Shown here: piece by piece, positions 31,122-41,682 of the stretch
How the letters are laid out: each line of letters starts with the position of its first letter
Position numbering within the stretch: the stretch's first letter is position 1
NCBI GenBank assembly: GCA_012033015.1
Contig: JAAUPS010000005.1
Coordinates: 1 to 62,727 of the forward strand
DNA length: 62,727 nt
Reading direction: 5' to 3'
Source of the DNA: Phormidesmis sp. RL_2_1
Lineage (GTDB): Bacteria; Cyanobacteriota; Cyanobacteriia; Phormidesmidales; Phormidesmidaceae
Position numbers and translations under genes: made by a program
The notes under the pieces: model-generated
Told to the model about the DNA's origin: nothing
The model's input: the letters and a program-made list of their open reading frames with translations, nothing else
Databases searched by the model: none

Positions 31122-31949
31122 TTGGTTGAGCTGTCCATGGTCGATACGTATCACGCTTTAGACAAACTCGATAAGCTGCTTTTGCAGTTTGATATTCCAG
31201 CAGGTCAGGTCAAGGGCAATTTGCTGAGGCTGGCGCTGATAGATATTTCTTGCTCAGCAACAGAAAATAACGAAAAGCTGGAGTTTTTGGGAGATGCGGC
31301 GCTGCGCTTGGCGGCGGCTGAGTTTTTAATGGAGCACTACCCTGAGATGCCGTTGGGGGAAATGTCAGCGATTAGATCGCATGTGGTGAGCGATCGCATC
31401 CTAGCAACGATTGCCAAGCATTACCATTTAGGCGATTACCTTCAGCTTTCTAAAAGCGCCCAAGGTGACAAAGCAGGCACCGATTCCCGCTTAGCTGACA
31501 CCTTAGAAGCTGTTTTGGGGGCTTTGTATTTGAGTGCAGGCAACCTCAGCCTCATTCGCCCTTGGCTTGATACGCACTTAGAGCGGCTGACCAACGAGCT
31601 CAAAACTGACCCGGCCAAGCAAAACTACAAAGCTGCGCTGCAAGAGCTTACCCAGTTACATTGCAAAGCCTTGCCGACTTACAAAGTGGTAGAAATCAGT
31701 CAGGTACACGGCGATGAAGAGCGCTTCTTAGCCCAAGTTTGGTTTCAAAATAAATCATGGGGGCAAGGCAAGGGACGCTCCCGCAAAATGGCTGAACAGG
31801 CAGCCGCCCAAGTGGCCTTTGATGATTTGCGGCAAGCACTGAGCCAACCTGTAGCGCCACCGCCCACTGCACCGCCCACTGCACCACCGACTGCACCGCC
31901 CACTGCACCGCCCACTACAAAACCCACTGCAACCGAGGCATACCAGTGA
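31122..31949 (+). CDS. rnc: Ribonuclease III
   Basis: NEKLEFLGDAALRLAAAEFL signature, dsRBD-like C-terminal part, (PPTA)n tail. Confidence 0.9.
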   Translation: MVELSMVDTYHALDKLDKLLLQFDIPAGQVKGNLLRLALIDISCSATENNEKLEFLGDAALRLAAAEFLMEHYPEMPLGEMSAIRSHVVSDRILATIAKHYHLGDYLQLSKSAQGDKAGTDSRLADTLEAVLGALYLSAGNLSLIRPWLDTHLERLTNELKTDPAKQNYKAALQELTQLHCKALPTYKVVEISQVHGDEERFLAQVWFQNKSWGQGKGRSRKMAEQAAAQVAFDDLRQALSQPVAPPPTAPPTAPPTAPPTAPPTTKPTATEAYQ

Positions 31950-33010
31950 GTCAACCAGTCGATTCACAGCAGCTTCAGCCGATTGATTTGGCGTTGTTCG
32001 GGGTGGGGCGTTGGGGTACTCATTTGCTGCGCAACTTTTTGGTGCATCCGGCGATTCGGCTGAGGGCTGTGGTCGAAGCTTCTGCTGAACGACTAGAGGC
32101 GATCGCGCCTGATTTAGATGACACGATCGCGCTGTTTACCGATTGGCAAGCAGCCATGCAGCTAGAGGGACTGATGGCGGCGGCGATCGCCACCCCTGCT
32201 GCCACCCACTACGAACTGATTAAAACCGCTTTGCACCGAGGGCTCCACGTTCTGGCGGAGAAACCCCTCACTTTAGATACCGCTAGCGCTCAAGCCCTGT
32301 GTGATTTGGCCAAACAGCAGCAGCGACAGCTTGTCGTTGACCATACTTACCTCTTTCACAGTGCGGTGGCTGCAGGCAAAGTTGCGATCGCAGACATCGG
32401 CACCCCCCGCTACGGCTATGCCACCCGCACCCACCTCGGCCCTGTTCGCCGCGATGTCGATGCCCTGTGGGACTTAGCCATTCACGACATTTCCATCTTC
32501 AACCACTGGCTAGGCGAAAGCCCAGTGCAGGTACAGGCCCAGGGCAGTTGCTGGCTACAGCCCCAAGTCAAAACCGCGCTTTCTCCCCATGGCCTAGCTG
32601 ATGTGGTGTGGTGTCGGTTGCAATATCCCAGTGGATTTCAAGCCACCATTCATCTATGCTGGGCCAACCCCGATAAGCAAAGGCGGCTTTGCGTTGTCGG
32701 CTCCAGCGCCACCTTGATTTTCGACGAAATGAACCCAACCCAGCCCTTGATTCAACAACGGGGAGATTTTGCTGAATCTGATGGCTGGTTTACACCGCAA
32801 AATGTGGCCACAACCCCTCTCGATGTCCCATCTTCTGAGCCTTTACGCAACCTCTGCGATCACTTTGTACAGTGCATCCATAGGGCGCAGTACTCAGCAC
32901 GTTCCTCAGGCCAAATCGGCAGCGATTTGGTGTCTATCCTAGTGGCGCTCTCAGCCTCACTCAACCGTGAAGGCCAATGGATATCCTTACAACCTACGCA
33001 CTGTGATTAA
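31946..33010 (+). CDS. Gfo/Idh/MocA-family oxidoreductase
   Basis: IDLALFGVGRWGTHLLRNFLVHP; GLHVLAEKPLTLD. Confidence 0.9.
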   Translation: MSQPVDSQQLQPIDLALFGVGRWGTHLLRNFLVHPAIRLRAVVEASAERLEAIAPDLDDTIALFTDWQAAMQLEGLMAAAIATPAATHYELIKTALHRGLHVLAEKPLTLDTASAQALCDLAKQQQRQLVVDHTYLFHSAVAAGKVAIADIGTPRYGYATRTHLGPVRRDVDALWDLAIHDISIFNHWLGESPVQVQAQGSCWLQPQVKTALSPHGLADVVWCRLQYPSGFQATIHLCWANPDKQRRLCVVGSSATLIFDEMNPTQPLIQQRGDFAESDGWFTPQNVATTPLDVPSSEPLRNLCDHFVQCIHRAQYSARSSGQIGSDLVSILVALSASLNREGQWISLQPTHCD

Positions 33011-33117
33011 AGTGCCTGTATTACGGTGCCAGTATTGAGGTGCCAGGATTACGGTGCCAGATGATAGGAGTACTAGATGATGGGATTGCTATATGAAGTA
33101 GGAGATAGACGATCACG

Positions 33118-33897
33118 ATGCAGCCACAGGTACTGACGCCAGAGATGAGTCAAGCAGCGCTTTCTGATGTGCGCTTAGTCGCAACGGATATGGATGGGAC
33201 GCTAACGACGGGCGGTGAGTTTGCGCCGGGGCTACTGCAAGCTTTTGCACGGCTGCAAGCACACGACATTGAGGTGATGATTGTCACAGGGCGCTCGACT
33301 GGATGGGTGAGTGGCTTAGTTAATTATTTGCCTGTCGTGGGTGCGATCGCCGAAAACGGCGGTGTATACATCAGCAAAGCTAATCTTGAGCCGTTGATTT
33401 TGCCAGATATTCCCCGTATGGGCAGTCATCGCGATCGCCTATCAATGATATTTGAGCGGCTCAAAACGCGCTATCCCCAGCTCCAGCCATCGGCAGACAA
33501 TCCCTATCGGATCACCGACTGGACGTTTGACATTGGCGAACTCAGCGCAACCGACATCGATTGGATTCGCCAGACCTGCACCGACATGACCATGGGCTTT
33601 ACCTACAGCACCGTGCAGTGCCACCTCAAAATTGACCGGCAAAACAAAGCCGCAGGACTAATCAAAGTTCTACAGCAGCAGTTTCCCAAGCTATCGGCCA
33701 CAGAAATTATCACCGTCGGCGATAGCCCCAACGACGAAAGCCTGTTTAATCCCGACTCGTTTCCCCATTCGGTTGGGGTAGCCAATGTCGCTCACTATTT
33801 ACCGGCGCTCGCCTACGCACCGACCTACCTTACAACGGCAGCCGAGGGAGAAGGCTTTATCGAACTCGTAAACCGGTTGGTAGAAAAAGCCCGATAA
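33118..33897 (+). CDS. HAD-superfamily hydrolase (Cof/SPP-like)
   Basis: VRLVATDMDGTLTTGGEF; ITVGDSPNDESLF. Confidence 0.9.
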   Translation: MQPQVLTPEMSQAALSDVRLVATDMDGTLTTGGEFAPGLLQAFARLQAHDIEVMIVTGRSTGWVSGLVNYLPVVGAIAENGGVYISKANLEPLILPDIPRMGSHRDRLSMIFERLKTRYPQLQPSADNPYRITDWTFDIGELSATDIDWIRQTCTDMTMGFTYSTVQCHLKIDRQNKAAGLIKVLQQQFPKLSATEIITVGDSPNDESLFNPDSFPHSVGVANVAHYLPALAYAPTYLTTAAEGEGFIELVNRLVEKAR

Positions 33898-33929
33898 CGC
33901 GCCTTATGGCTGGTGCCGGATGGATATAG

Positions 33930-34086
33930 CTGCTGTCGAGTAAGTGAGGACAATAGTCATTCTCCTCGGAGAGGCTACGCCAACGCTAGAAGCCTTGAGT
34001 AGCAGCGGTGAGACCCTGCGTCGCTTCGCGGCGCTAAGGAATGCTCACCAAGACGAAGTCAGAATGCATCCTTACTTTGCTATACC
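33930..34086 (+). repeat. Copy B (longest) of dispersed palindromic repeat family
   Basis: tgtcgagtaagtgaggacaatag...ctcctcggagaggctacgccaacgctagaagccttgagtagcagcggtgagaccctgcgtcgcttcgcggcgctaaggaatgctcaccaagac...agaatgcatccttactttgctatacc. Confidence 0.8.
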
Positions 34087-34246
34087 TGTAGTCAGTAGCA
34101 GACTGCCGAAATCAAGCGGCATCGGTAGCAGACTGTAGCATTAGCAAACTGTAGCATTAGCAGACTGTGGGCTAGTATTTTAGCTACGTCTGTCGGTAAA
34201 CTTTATCCTAATCTTGAACTGCCCAACCTACACCTGAACTTTAACC

Positions 34247-35697
34247 ATGGCTTCAGTTTCACCCTCTTCCTTTGTCGGCAAAGATATTAAATTTGGGACG
34301 GATGGCTGGCGAGGTATTATCGCGGCTGATTTTACCTTTGAGCGTGTAGGCAAGGTAGCAGCTTTGGCAGCGCAGGTGTTGGAGGAAACCTACGGCAGCA
34401 ATCGTGGTAAAACGGTGATTGTCGGCTACGATCGGCGGTTTTTGTCGGCTGATTTTGCCCGGTATGCAGCAGAGGCGATCGCCGCTGCCGGATATGAGGT
34501 GAAGCTATCTGAATGCTTTGCGCCGACGCCTGCTTTTAGCTGGGCAGCATTCGACCAAAAGGCATTAGGCGCTATCGTGATTACAGCGAGCCATAACCCT
34601 GCTGCCTACAACGGACTCAAGATCAAAAGTGCTTTGGGAGGCTCAGTCCCCCCTGAGGTCACTGAAAAGGTAGAAGCAAAGCTAGATCAGCCCCGGCCCC
34701 AAGCGGATACCCCTGGTAGTATTACCCTGTTTGACCCTTGGCCGAGCTATTGCACGGCGTTGCAGTCCATGGTGGATATTGAAGCGATTCGCTCAGCCGT
34801 GAGTGATGGCAAGCTGACGGTGTTTGCCGAGGTGATGCATGGCGCGGCAGCGACGGGGTTACGCAGGCTGCTAGAGCAAGAAATTTATGAAATCAATGGG
34901 GAGGCCGATCCACTGTTTGAAGGGGGCGCACCTGAGCCATTGCCAAACTATATTCCCAAGCTGTTTGAGGCGATCAAAAATAAGACAAATAGTGGCCTGA
35001 CGGTAGGGCTCATCTTTGATGGCGATTGCGATCGCATTGCCGGGATGATGGTAGGGCTAATTTCCTCAGCTCCCAAGTGCTCATTCCCATTTTGATGGAG
35101 CATTTGACTCAGCGCCGGGGGATGAGTGGGGAAGTGGTCAAAACCATTAGCGGCTCCAACCTATTTCCGGCCCTAGCAAAACTGTACGGCCTACCTCTCT
35201 ACGAAACGCCAATTGGCTATAAATATATCGCCGATCGCATGTTGGAAACTCAGGTGCTGATTGGCGGTGAAGAGTCGGGTGGCATTGGCTATGGCCACCA
35301 TATTCCTGAGCGAGATGCGCTGCTATCGGCGCTGTACTTATTAGAAGCTGTGGTGAAAAGCGGTCAGGACTTTGGCGAACTCAATGACTCGCTGCGATCA
35401 CAAACGGGCTTTAGCTCCGCCTATGACCGGATTGATTTGCCGTTGGCCAGCATGGACGTGCGCGCCAAGCTATTAGACGCGCTGCAATCGAGTACGCCGC
35501 ATGACGTCGCGGGTAAACCGGTCACCAACTGTCTCACCATTGACGGCTATAAATTCAATTTAGCGGACGATAGCTGGCTCCTGATTCGCTTTAGCGGAAC
35601 AGAGCCCGTGCTGCGGCTATATTCTGAAGCAGCAACCATAGAGCAGGTACATGAGATTTTAGCTTGGGCCAAAGACTGGGCGACCTCGGTAGGCTAG
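34247..35697 (+). CDS. Phosphoglucomutase/phosphomannomutase, one-base frameshift near 35047
   Basis: KFGTDGWRGIIAADFT, TASHNPAAYNGLKIKS, FDGDCDRIAGM then frame change to DGRANFLSSQVLIPILMEHL... ETPIGYKYIADRML. Confidence 0.9.
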
Positions 35698-35733
35698 CTG
35701 CTGGCTGCTGCTTGGCTGTCGCCTGGTAGCGGG

Positions 35734-36666
35734 TTATCTGGTGGCGTAATCTAGCAGGAGCTTACTGATTAAGGTAGTGGTGACGGCAATAAAAATGGGC
35801 TTGATGACCTTGGCCCCTTTTTGGGTGGCAAACGTTGCGCCTAAAAATGAGCCGATGCCCACGCCAAAGGCTCCGGCCAAACCCTTGGGATAGTCAATCA
35901 TGCCGGTGGTGGCAAAGGTGGCTAACGCGATCGCATTGGTCAGCAGGTTTAAGACCTTAGCGGTGCCGGTAGCACGCAAAAAGTCGAGCGGCCAAAGAGA
36001 AAGCAGCACAAAGACTAAAAAGACACCCGTACCGGGGCCAAAGAAGCCATCGTGAAAGCCGATAAGACAGCCAAAGAGAATGCTGAGAACAATACGTTTA
36101 GCACGCTGTTGATTGGCAGGTTGTTGATTGGCAGGTTGTTGATTGGCACGCTGTTGATTGGCACGCTGTTGATTGGCAGGTTGTTGATTGACAGGTTGTT
36201 GATTGGCAGGTTGTTGGTTGATATATGGCGAATTGGCAGGTTGTTGTTGTTGCTGGTGAGCTGCTAAATTTTGCGGTGGGTCACTTTGAGCTATCCCACG
36301 TTTGGTCATACCAAAACCAGGATTGAAAATCACAAACAGGGTAATTGCCACCATCAGTACAATCACGAGAGGTTCTGCCCAAGTGTTGGGCAATAGGCCG
36401 ATACTACGGCTACCAGCATAGCCCCCCAGCAAAACCGGAATGCCCATGACTGCACAGGCACGAGCGTCAATTTGTTGAGATTGGGCAAATTTGAGTGAGC
36501 TGGTGAGTGCGCCAAAGGTGCCACACAGCTTATTGGTGGCGATCGCACTGCTCACCGGCAGCCCTGTAAATAACAATCCTGGCAGCATAATCAGACCACC
36601 TCCGCCTGCGATCGCATCGACAAATCCAGCAGCGAGGCCGATAGCGAAAATCAGGATCAAGAGCAA
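35734..36666 (-). CDS. Sulfite exporter TauE/SafE-family permease with Q/N-rich repeat loop
   Basis: GLAAGFVDAIAGGGGLIMLPGLLFTGLP; internal (NQQPA)n from 15-bp repeats. Confidence 0.9.
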   Translation of the reverse strand: MLLILIFAIGLAAGFVDAIAGGGGLIMLPGLLFTGLPVSSAIATNKLCGTFGALTSSLKFAQSQQIDARACAVMGIPVLLGGYAGSRSIGLLPNTWAEPLVIVLMVAITLFVIFNPGFGMTKRGIAQSDPPQNLAAHQQQQQPANSPYINQQPANQQPVNQQPANQQRANQQRANQQPANQQPANQQRAKRIVLSILFGCLIGFHDGFFGPGTGVFLVFVLLSLWPLDFLRATGTAKVLNLLTNAIALATFATTGMIDYPKGLAGAFGVGIGSFLGATFATQKGAKVIKPIFIAVTTTLISKLLLDYATR

Positions 36667-36682
36667 ATCAAGTACCTAAAAT

Positions 36683-36956
36683 GGGTATCAACTTAAAGCG
36701 GGACAGAAGGGTCTGGCAAAGAGGTATCAATAAGCACATCAAATAAAAAGCGCTGCGGCCAAGCCCAGAGCCGTGTATCGTCACCCTAACAAGTTTCAAA
36801 CAAGGGTACGATGACACTCAGTATAAGAGCCCGCAGCCAAAAAGTCGCCTAAGATGCTAGCCCACGTCGGTGAGTTGCCTATGCCTTGGCAGTCATCTAA
36901 ACTCCAGCGACCAAAACCTCTATACGCAGACGTTTTCCTGCCTTAAGTTGATACCC
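36683..36956. mobile_element. 274-bp MITE-like deletion derivative of the DUF6399-type IS found at 59347-61087
   Basis: TIRs GGGTATCAACTTAAAGCGGG and (rc) GGGTATCAACTTAAGGCAGG; left ~150 bp matches rc of about 60940-61087, right ~100 bp matches rc of about 59347-59450. Confidence 0.85.
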
Positions 36957-37190
36957 AGTGAGGTTAGTAACGGCCCACTCGAAGGTTTGAACAACAAATT
37001 GAAGAAGCTAAAACGGCAGATGTACGGTAGAGCTAGCTTGGAGCTACTCGCCAAGCGATTCATCATGGCTGCATAGCCCGCAGGGAAAGCATTTTCTCGG
37101 ATCACCAAAAGCTTGGAAGAGCCCTTTGCTATTGACATCTGATAAACCCCCATGGTGAAAAATCTCAACTCACGGCCAGACGTAGCCGCT
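36957..37190 (+). pseudogene. Transposase C-terminal remnant (ISL3-like)
   Basis: VSNGPLEGLNNKLKKLKRQMYGRASLELLAKRFIMAA* only; no upstream part. Confidence 0.6.
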
Positions 37191-37545
37191 ACTGTAGATG
37201 ACAACGAACGCTAGCGAGTAGCTGACTAAAGCGAAAAGGCTTGGTGATGTAGTCCGATGCGCCTAAGTTCAAACTCTGGCGATGTTCTGCAGTGCCATCG
37301 AGAGCGGTGACGACAATAATCGGCGTTTTACTGAATTGGCTACGCATCTTGACGAGTATGGCCCATCCGTCAACCTCTGGCAGATTTATATCTAGCAGAA
37401 TCAGGTCAAACTGCCCAGATAGTGCCATTTCTATCGCTGAGCGCCCATTGGTTGCAACCTGAGTTTGGTAACCTGCTTGTTTCAAGCCCTTGCTAACAAA
37501 TGAGGCAATTCGGACTTCGTCTTCTGCAATTAGGATATTAGCCAC
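37189..37545 (-). CDS. Response regulator receiver domain only, probably 3'-truncated
   Basis: NILIAEDEVRIASFVSKGLK...LILLDINLPEVDGW...DYITKPF; no output domain, ends at the transposase remnant. Confidence 0.8.
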   Translation of the reverse strand: MANILIAEDEVRIASFVSKGLKQAGYQTQVATNGRSAIEMALSGQFDLILLDINLPEVDGWAILVKMRSQFSKTPIIVVTALDGTAEHRQSLNLGASDYITKPFRFSQLLASVRCHLQ

Positions 37546-37668
37546 AGGGGAGATTCATTGGTAATTGTTTAACTGAAAAGGCAAGTTCAATGGTCTCAGC
37601 CTGAACCGACTTTTCTTTACCTTGGTCTCTCTATCTAAGAGCAGTGTGAAGAGTCCATGAGAAAGTTC

Positions 37669-38340
37669 TCATGAGGGCATCCGATACCCCATGCCTCGAA
37701 CGGTCTCAATGAGGTGAGCGCCTAGCTTCTTACGCAGGTAGCCCACGTAGACATCGACTACGTTAGAGCCAGGTGCATAATCATAGCCCCAGACATGGTC
37801 TAGTAGCTGTTCGCGGCTCATTACTTGATTAGAATGACGGATAAACGTCTCTACTAGCGTGAATTCACGGGATGAAAGTTCAACAGGCCGATCGCTGATG
37901 GTGGCCAGACGGGTTCGAAGATCTAACACTAGCTCGCCGCAACTGAGCACACAATCTTGACTATCGGACTGAAGCGGGCGGTAAGTTCGGATGCGCGTGC
38001 GAACACGGGCTAGCAGCTCCTCAAACCGAAAAGGCTTAGTGACGTAGTCGTCAGCACCTAGCTCAAAACCATTGACTTTGTCCTGCACATCGTCGCGGGC
38101 AGTCAAAATAATGATAGGCGTGCTGCAACCCTGACCGCGTAACTCTTCTATAACTAATAGTCCGTCCTTACCAGGCAAACCTAAATCAAGCAAAATGAGA
38201 TCAAAGGTATCATCTAGGGCGAGGAGGATGGCTTCATGGCCCGTAGGTACGATCGCCGTCGTAAACCCATTCGCCTTAAGCCCTTTCTCCACAAAGGTCG
38301 CCACCCGCAGTTCATCTTCAGCAATTAGAATACGACTCAT
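37669..38340 (-). CDS. OmpR/PhoB-family response regulator
   Basis: Receiver domain plus winged-helix C-terminus LSSREFTLVETFIRHSNQVMSREQLLDHVWGYDY. Confidence 0.95.
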   Translation of the reverse strand: MSRILIAEDELRVATFVEKGLKANGFTTAIVPTGHEAILLALDDTFDLILLDLGLPGKDGLLVIEELRGQGCSTPIIILTARDDVQDKVNGFELGADDYVTKPFRFEELLARVRTRIRTYRPLQSDSQDCVLSCGELVLDLRTRLATISDRPVELSSREFTLVETFIRHSNQVMSREQLLDHVWGYDYAPGSNVVDVYVGYLRKKLGAHLIETVRGMGYRMPS

Positions 38341-39878
38341 ACGCCAGCAGTCTCCTGCACCTGAGACAAAAGCGTTTTTGCTGTCGCCAGCCGTTTTGAA
38401 ACAGATTGGCGTGGCAATGACAGCGTGAATGTAGTTCCTTCACCCAAACGACTTTCTAAGGTGATACCTCCTCCATGTGCCTGTGCGATCGCTTGCACAA
38501 TCGATAGTCCCAACCCCGAGCCTTCCGAACGGCGCTGAGCGTACTGTACTCGTGCAAAGCGCTCAAAAATCCGGGTTCGATCTGCCTCCGGAATGCCCTC
38601 GCCCGTGTCTTGTACCCAAAACTCTACTCGCTCACCTTGGTCGCGGCAGCCCAAGGTAATCTGGTCGGTGGTGCCAGTATGCTGCGCCGCATTATCCAGT
38701 AAGTTCAGCAGTGCGCCTGTCAGCCGCTGATAGTCGGCGACCACCTGCCCCTGTGTTTCAATTTGCAGTCGCCAATCACGCTCAGCCAGGGTGCGGGCCT
38801 TATTATACAGCGCCTGAGTAAAAGCCGGAATGCTAATGACTTCTGGCTGCAAAAAGTCCGCTCGCTCTGCCTTCATCAGCAACACTAAGTCATTCACTAA
38901 GCGACCCATACGGTCCAGCTCGTTCATAACGATATCAAGCGCTTCTGCTTGCTCTTCGGGATCGTCGCCCATCAGCTCTAGATGACCTTGAATGATGGTA
39001 ATAGGGGTTCGTAGCTCGTGTCCGGCATCGTTGATAAAGCTGCGCTGGCTATCGAAGGCAGTTTGAATGCGGTTCATCATGGCGTTAAAGACGTTCGACA
39101 GTTCTGCTAGTTCGCCCGTACCCTGCACCTCGATGCGTTGGGTTAGATCCGTTTCGGTGATGCTGCGAGCCGCTGCTGCGAGCTCTTTGACTGGGCGTAG
39201 CAGCCACCCCGTACACAACCAAGCTAGTAGGAAGGCCGTAGCAATCAGGCCAGCAGCCACCTTGCCAAAGATAAAGACACCTGCCATCGCTTCCTGCCGC
39301 TCTCCGGCAGATGTATGGGCAATGACAAACTGGCCGCGCAACTCGCCATCTACCTGCAGCGGCTGCACCACGTAGAGCACTTCGCCCGCTGCTGGATCTC
39401 CAGAAGGGCGACTGCTGAATGTGTAATCTTTAGTCTCTAACCAATCTGCTAACACAGGAGAGTCAAAACCAATGGCAGCCGGAAGCGCAGGTGGGTTAGT
39501 ACGCTGAATCTGGCTGTCCAGAATAAAAATGAAGTAGTTATCGTCTTCGGGATTGTACTCGGATACAAAAGTATCAACCACCCCACTCAAGCTTTCCAGG
39601 GTAGGAACAGGTGACTGTTCCCAGTCAGCGTAAATCTCTTGAAAGTTTTCTATCTCTTCGGTAAGATCTTCCTCGACCCGGATATTGACTTCGCTAAACA
39701 TCAGCGCTCGGAAAATAGGAATCGAAAACCCCACCGCCGTCAGCATCAACGCCGCATAGAGCAGCAGAATGTGGGTACGAGCTTCGTTTAGCAAACGACT
39801 GATGCTTATTCGTCTCACGCGAGTCCTCGTCAAACAACACTGGCCGCGATGCAATAGTATCTTCAGACAAGATGCCAT
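38337..39878 (-). CDS. Sensor histidine kinase with HAMP domain
   Basis: HAMP ELAAAARSITETDLTQRIEV; H-box FINDAGHELRTPITIIQGHLEL; ATPase boxes. Confidence 0.95.
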   Translation of the reverse strand: MASCLKILLHRGQCCLTRTRVRRISISRLLNEARTHILLLYAALMLTAVGFSIPIFRALMFSEVNIRVEEDLTEEIENFQEIYADWEQSPVPTLESLSGVVDTFVSEYNPEDDNYFIFILDSQIQRTNPPALPAAIGFDSPVLADWLETKDYTFSSRPSGDPAAGEVLYVVQPLQVDGELRGQFVIAHTSAGERQEAMAGVFIFGKVAAGLIATAFLLAWLCTGWLLRPVKELAAAARSITETDLTQRIEVQGTGELAELSNVFNAMMNRIQTAFDSQRSFINDAGHELRTPITIIQGHLELMGDDPEEQAEALDIVMNELDRMGRLVNDLVLLMKAERADFLQPEVISIPAFTQALYNKARTLAERDWRLQIETQGQVVADYQRLTGALLNLLDNAAQHTGTTDQITLGCRDQGERVEFWVQDTGEGIPEADRTRIFERFARVQYAQRRSEGSGLGLSIVQAIAQAHGGGITLESRLGEGTTFTLSLPRQSVSKRLATAKTLLSQVQETAGV

Positions 39879-40224
39879 TGAAAAACGCTATCGAAAGTAT
39901 GGGGCAAGCTTCTCTAAAAAGTAAAACGGTGCAGTGTAGAAAAGTATACAGCTATGCCATTTCAGAAAGTGTCTACCGATAAAGACGCCGTGGCGCGCGC
40001 TCGTTAGGGAAAATAAAGCTATTTTCATCGAAATCGACGTAGATCGGGCTTTCAAGACAGTTCTTTATCTTTATAAAAAAGTTTGATGAAGCGGTTCGAG
40101 CTATAGAAATCAGCGGTTTGAGCGATTTCTAATACGCGGTTCATGAAAGCTTTCTTATCTACGGTTTCAAAAGCAAGAAGTTAGCCAAACCACTTGCAGC
40201 GATTGAAGCTGGCCTGTTAGCGAA

Positions 40225-40245
40225 AGAGCTTTCTAAGAAAGCTCT
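40225..40245. promoter_or_regulatory. Short perfect hairpin upstream of the glycosyltransferase cluster
   Basis: AGAGCTTTC-TAA-GAAAGCTCT. Confidence 0.35.
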
Positions 40246-40420
40246 CATGAAGAAGCTCTTATTCAATTTTCATTGCTGTCTTAATCCAGCCAGAGATATT
40301 GAAGCTAACAAGTTTCAAGTTGCCCTGCTGATTGAGGAAGCGGGCTGCTGTCTGAGGCTCGACGGGCATTGCACCGCTGCGCTCCACCAGACCTCTACCG
40401 TCTTCTTCTGGAGATCTGTT

Positions 40421-41641
40421 ATGAAATTGATGGTTTACTCCCACGATGCCTTCGGGCTGGGCAATATTCGTCGGATGCTGGCGATTTGCCAATACTTGCT
40501 TAAGACCTTACCTAAGGTCTCTATTCTGGTGGTTTCAGGATCTCCGGCATTGCACAGTCTGCGCCTACCGGAGGGGTTGGACTATATCAAGCTACCTTGC
40601 TTGGGGCGAGACACCTCTGGGCGGCTCACAGTCAAGTATCTTAAGAGCCTGCCGGAAGACGTTGTGAGATTGCGATCGCACCTCATCCTCACCGCCGCCG
40701 CTCACTTCCAGCCCGACCTACTGCTAGTAGACAAAAAGCCAGAAGGACTGCGCAACGAGCTACGCGAAACCCTGGGCTATCTCAGCCGCCACTGTCCACA
40801 GACCAGGCGAGTGCTGCTGCTGCGCGATATTCTCGATACCTCCGAAGCCACCATTCAGCAGTGGACAAAGAACAACCATTACCAAATTACTCAAGAGCAG
40901 TATGACCAGGTGTGGGTAGTAGGCACAAGAGAGATCTTCGATCTACCAAAGGAGTATCGCTTTCCCCTACCACTGCGACACAAGGTTCGCTTTTGTGGCT
41001 ACATAAACCGGGAGCTAGGACAGATGGCGCGTCCGGTGCTGCGGCAACAGCTAGGGGTGCAGCCCGAGGAACCGCTGGTGGTGGTAACGCCGGGGGGCGG
41101 TGGCGACGGCTATGCAATGGTTAAGGCGTATTTAGACGCGATCGCATCTCACCCTTCTCCTCCTCAGACGGTCATCATCTCTGGCCCGGAGATGTCTACG
41201 CAAGAACATCAGACACTATCTGACCAAGCAAACGCTTGTCCAACCGTTCAGATGCTGGCGTTCACCGACGACCTGATGAGCTATTTGAGCGCGGCAGATG
41301 CGGTCGTTGCGATGGGTGGCTACAACACCACCTGCGAACTGCTTACCCTACGCAAGCCCGCCATCCTGATTCCGCGCATTTGCCCGGTACAAGAGCAGTG
41401 GATTCGCGCTCAGCGGTTGGCCCAGCGCGGACTCGTTCAGGCCATTCATCCTCAACGGCTGACGTCTCAGCGACTGCTAGCGGCTCTGCAAGTGGCCCTG
41501 CGATCGCCACCGCCGCCATCCTTCCGGCTAGACGGTCTACCTTGCATAGCTGAGCTGACTGAGGCACTGCTGCGATCGCCTGCGCCCCTTCCGACAACTT
41601 TGAATCTAACGGTATGTCCAGCGCAGTTAGAAATGGCCTGA
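40421..41641 (+). CDS. MurG/GT28-like glycosyltransferase
   Basis: MKLMVYSHDAFGLGNIRRMLAICQYLL; MGGYNTTCELLTLRKPAILIPR; RBS ggaga near ATG 40421. Confidence 0.75.
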   Translation: MKLMVYSHDAFGLGNIRRMLAICQYLLKTLPKVSILVVSGSPALHSLRLPEGLDYIKLPCLGRDTSGRLTVKYLKSLPEDVVRLRSHLILTAAAHFQPDLLLVDKKPEGLRNELRETLGYLSRHCPQTRRVLLLRDILDTSEATIQQWTKNNHYQITQEQYDQVWVVGTREIFDLPKEYRFPLPLRHKVRFCGYINRELGQMARPVLRQQLGVQPEEPLVVVTPGGGGDGYAMVKAYLDAIASHPSPPQTVIISGPEMSTQEHQTLSDQANACPTVQMLAFTDDLMSYLSAADAVVAMGGYNTTCELLTLRKPAILIPRICPVQEQWIRAQRLAQRGLVQAIHPQRLTSQRLLAALQVALRSPPPPSFRLDGLPCIAELTEALLRSPAPLPTTLNLTVCPAQLEMA

Positions 41642-41682
41642 TCGACATCTATTGACTATCGACAAAAATTCTAGAGGAACTT

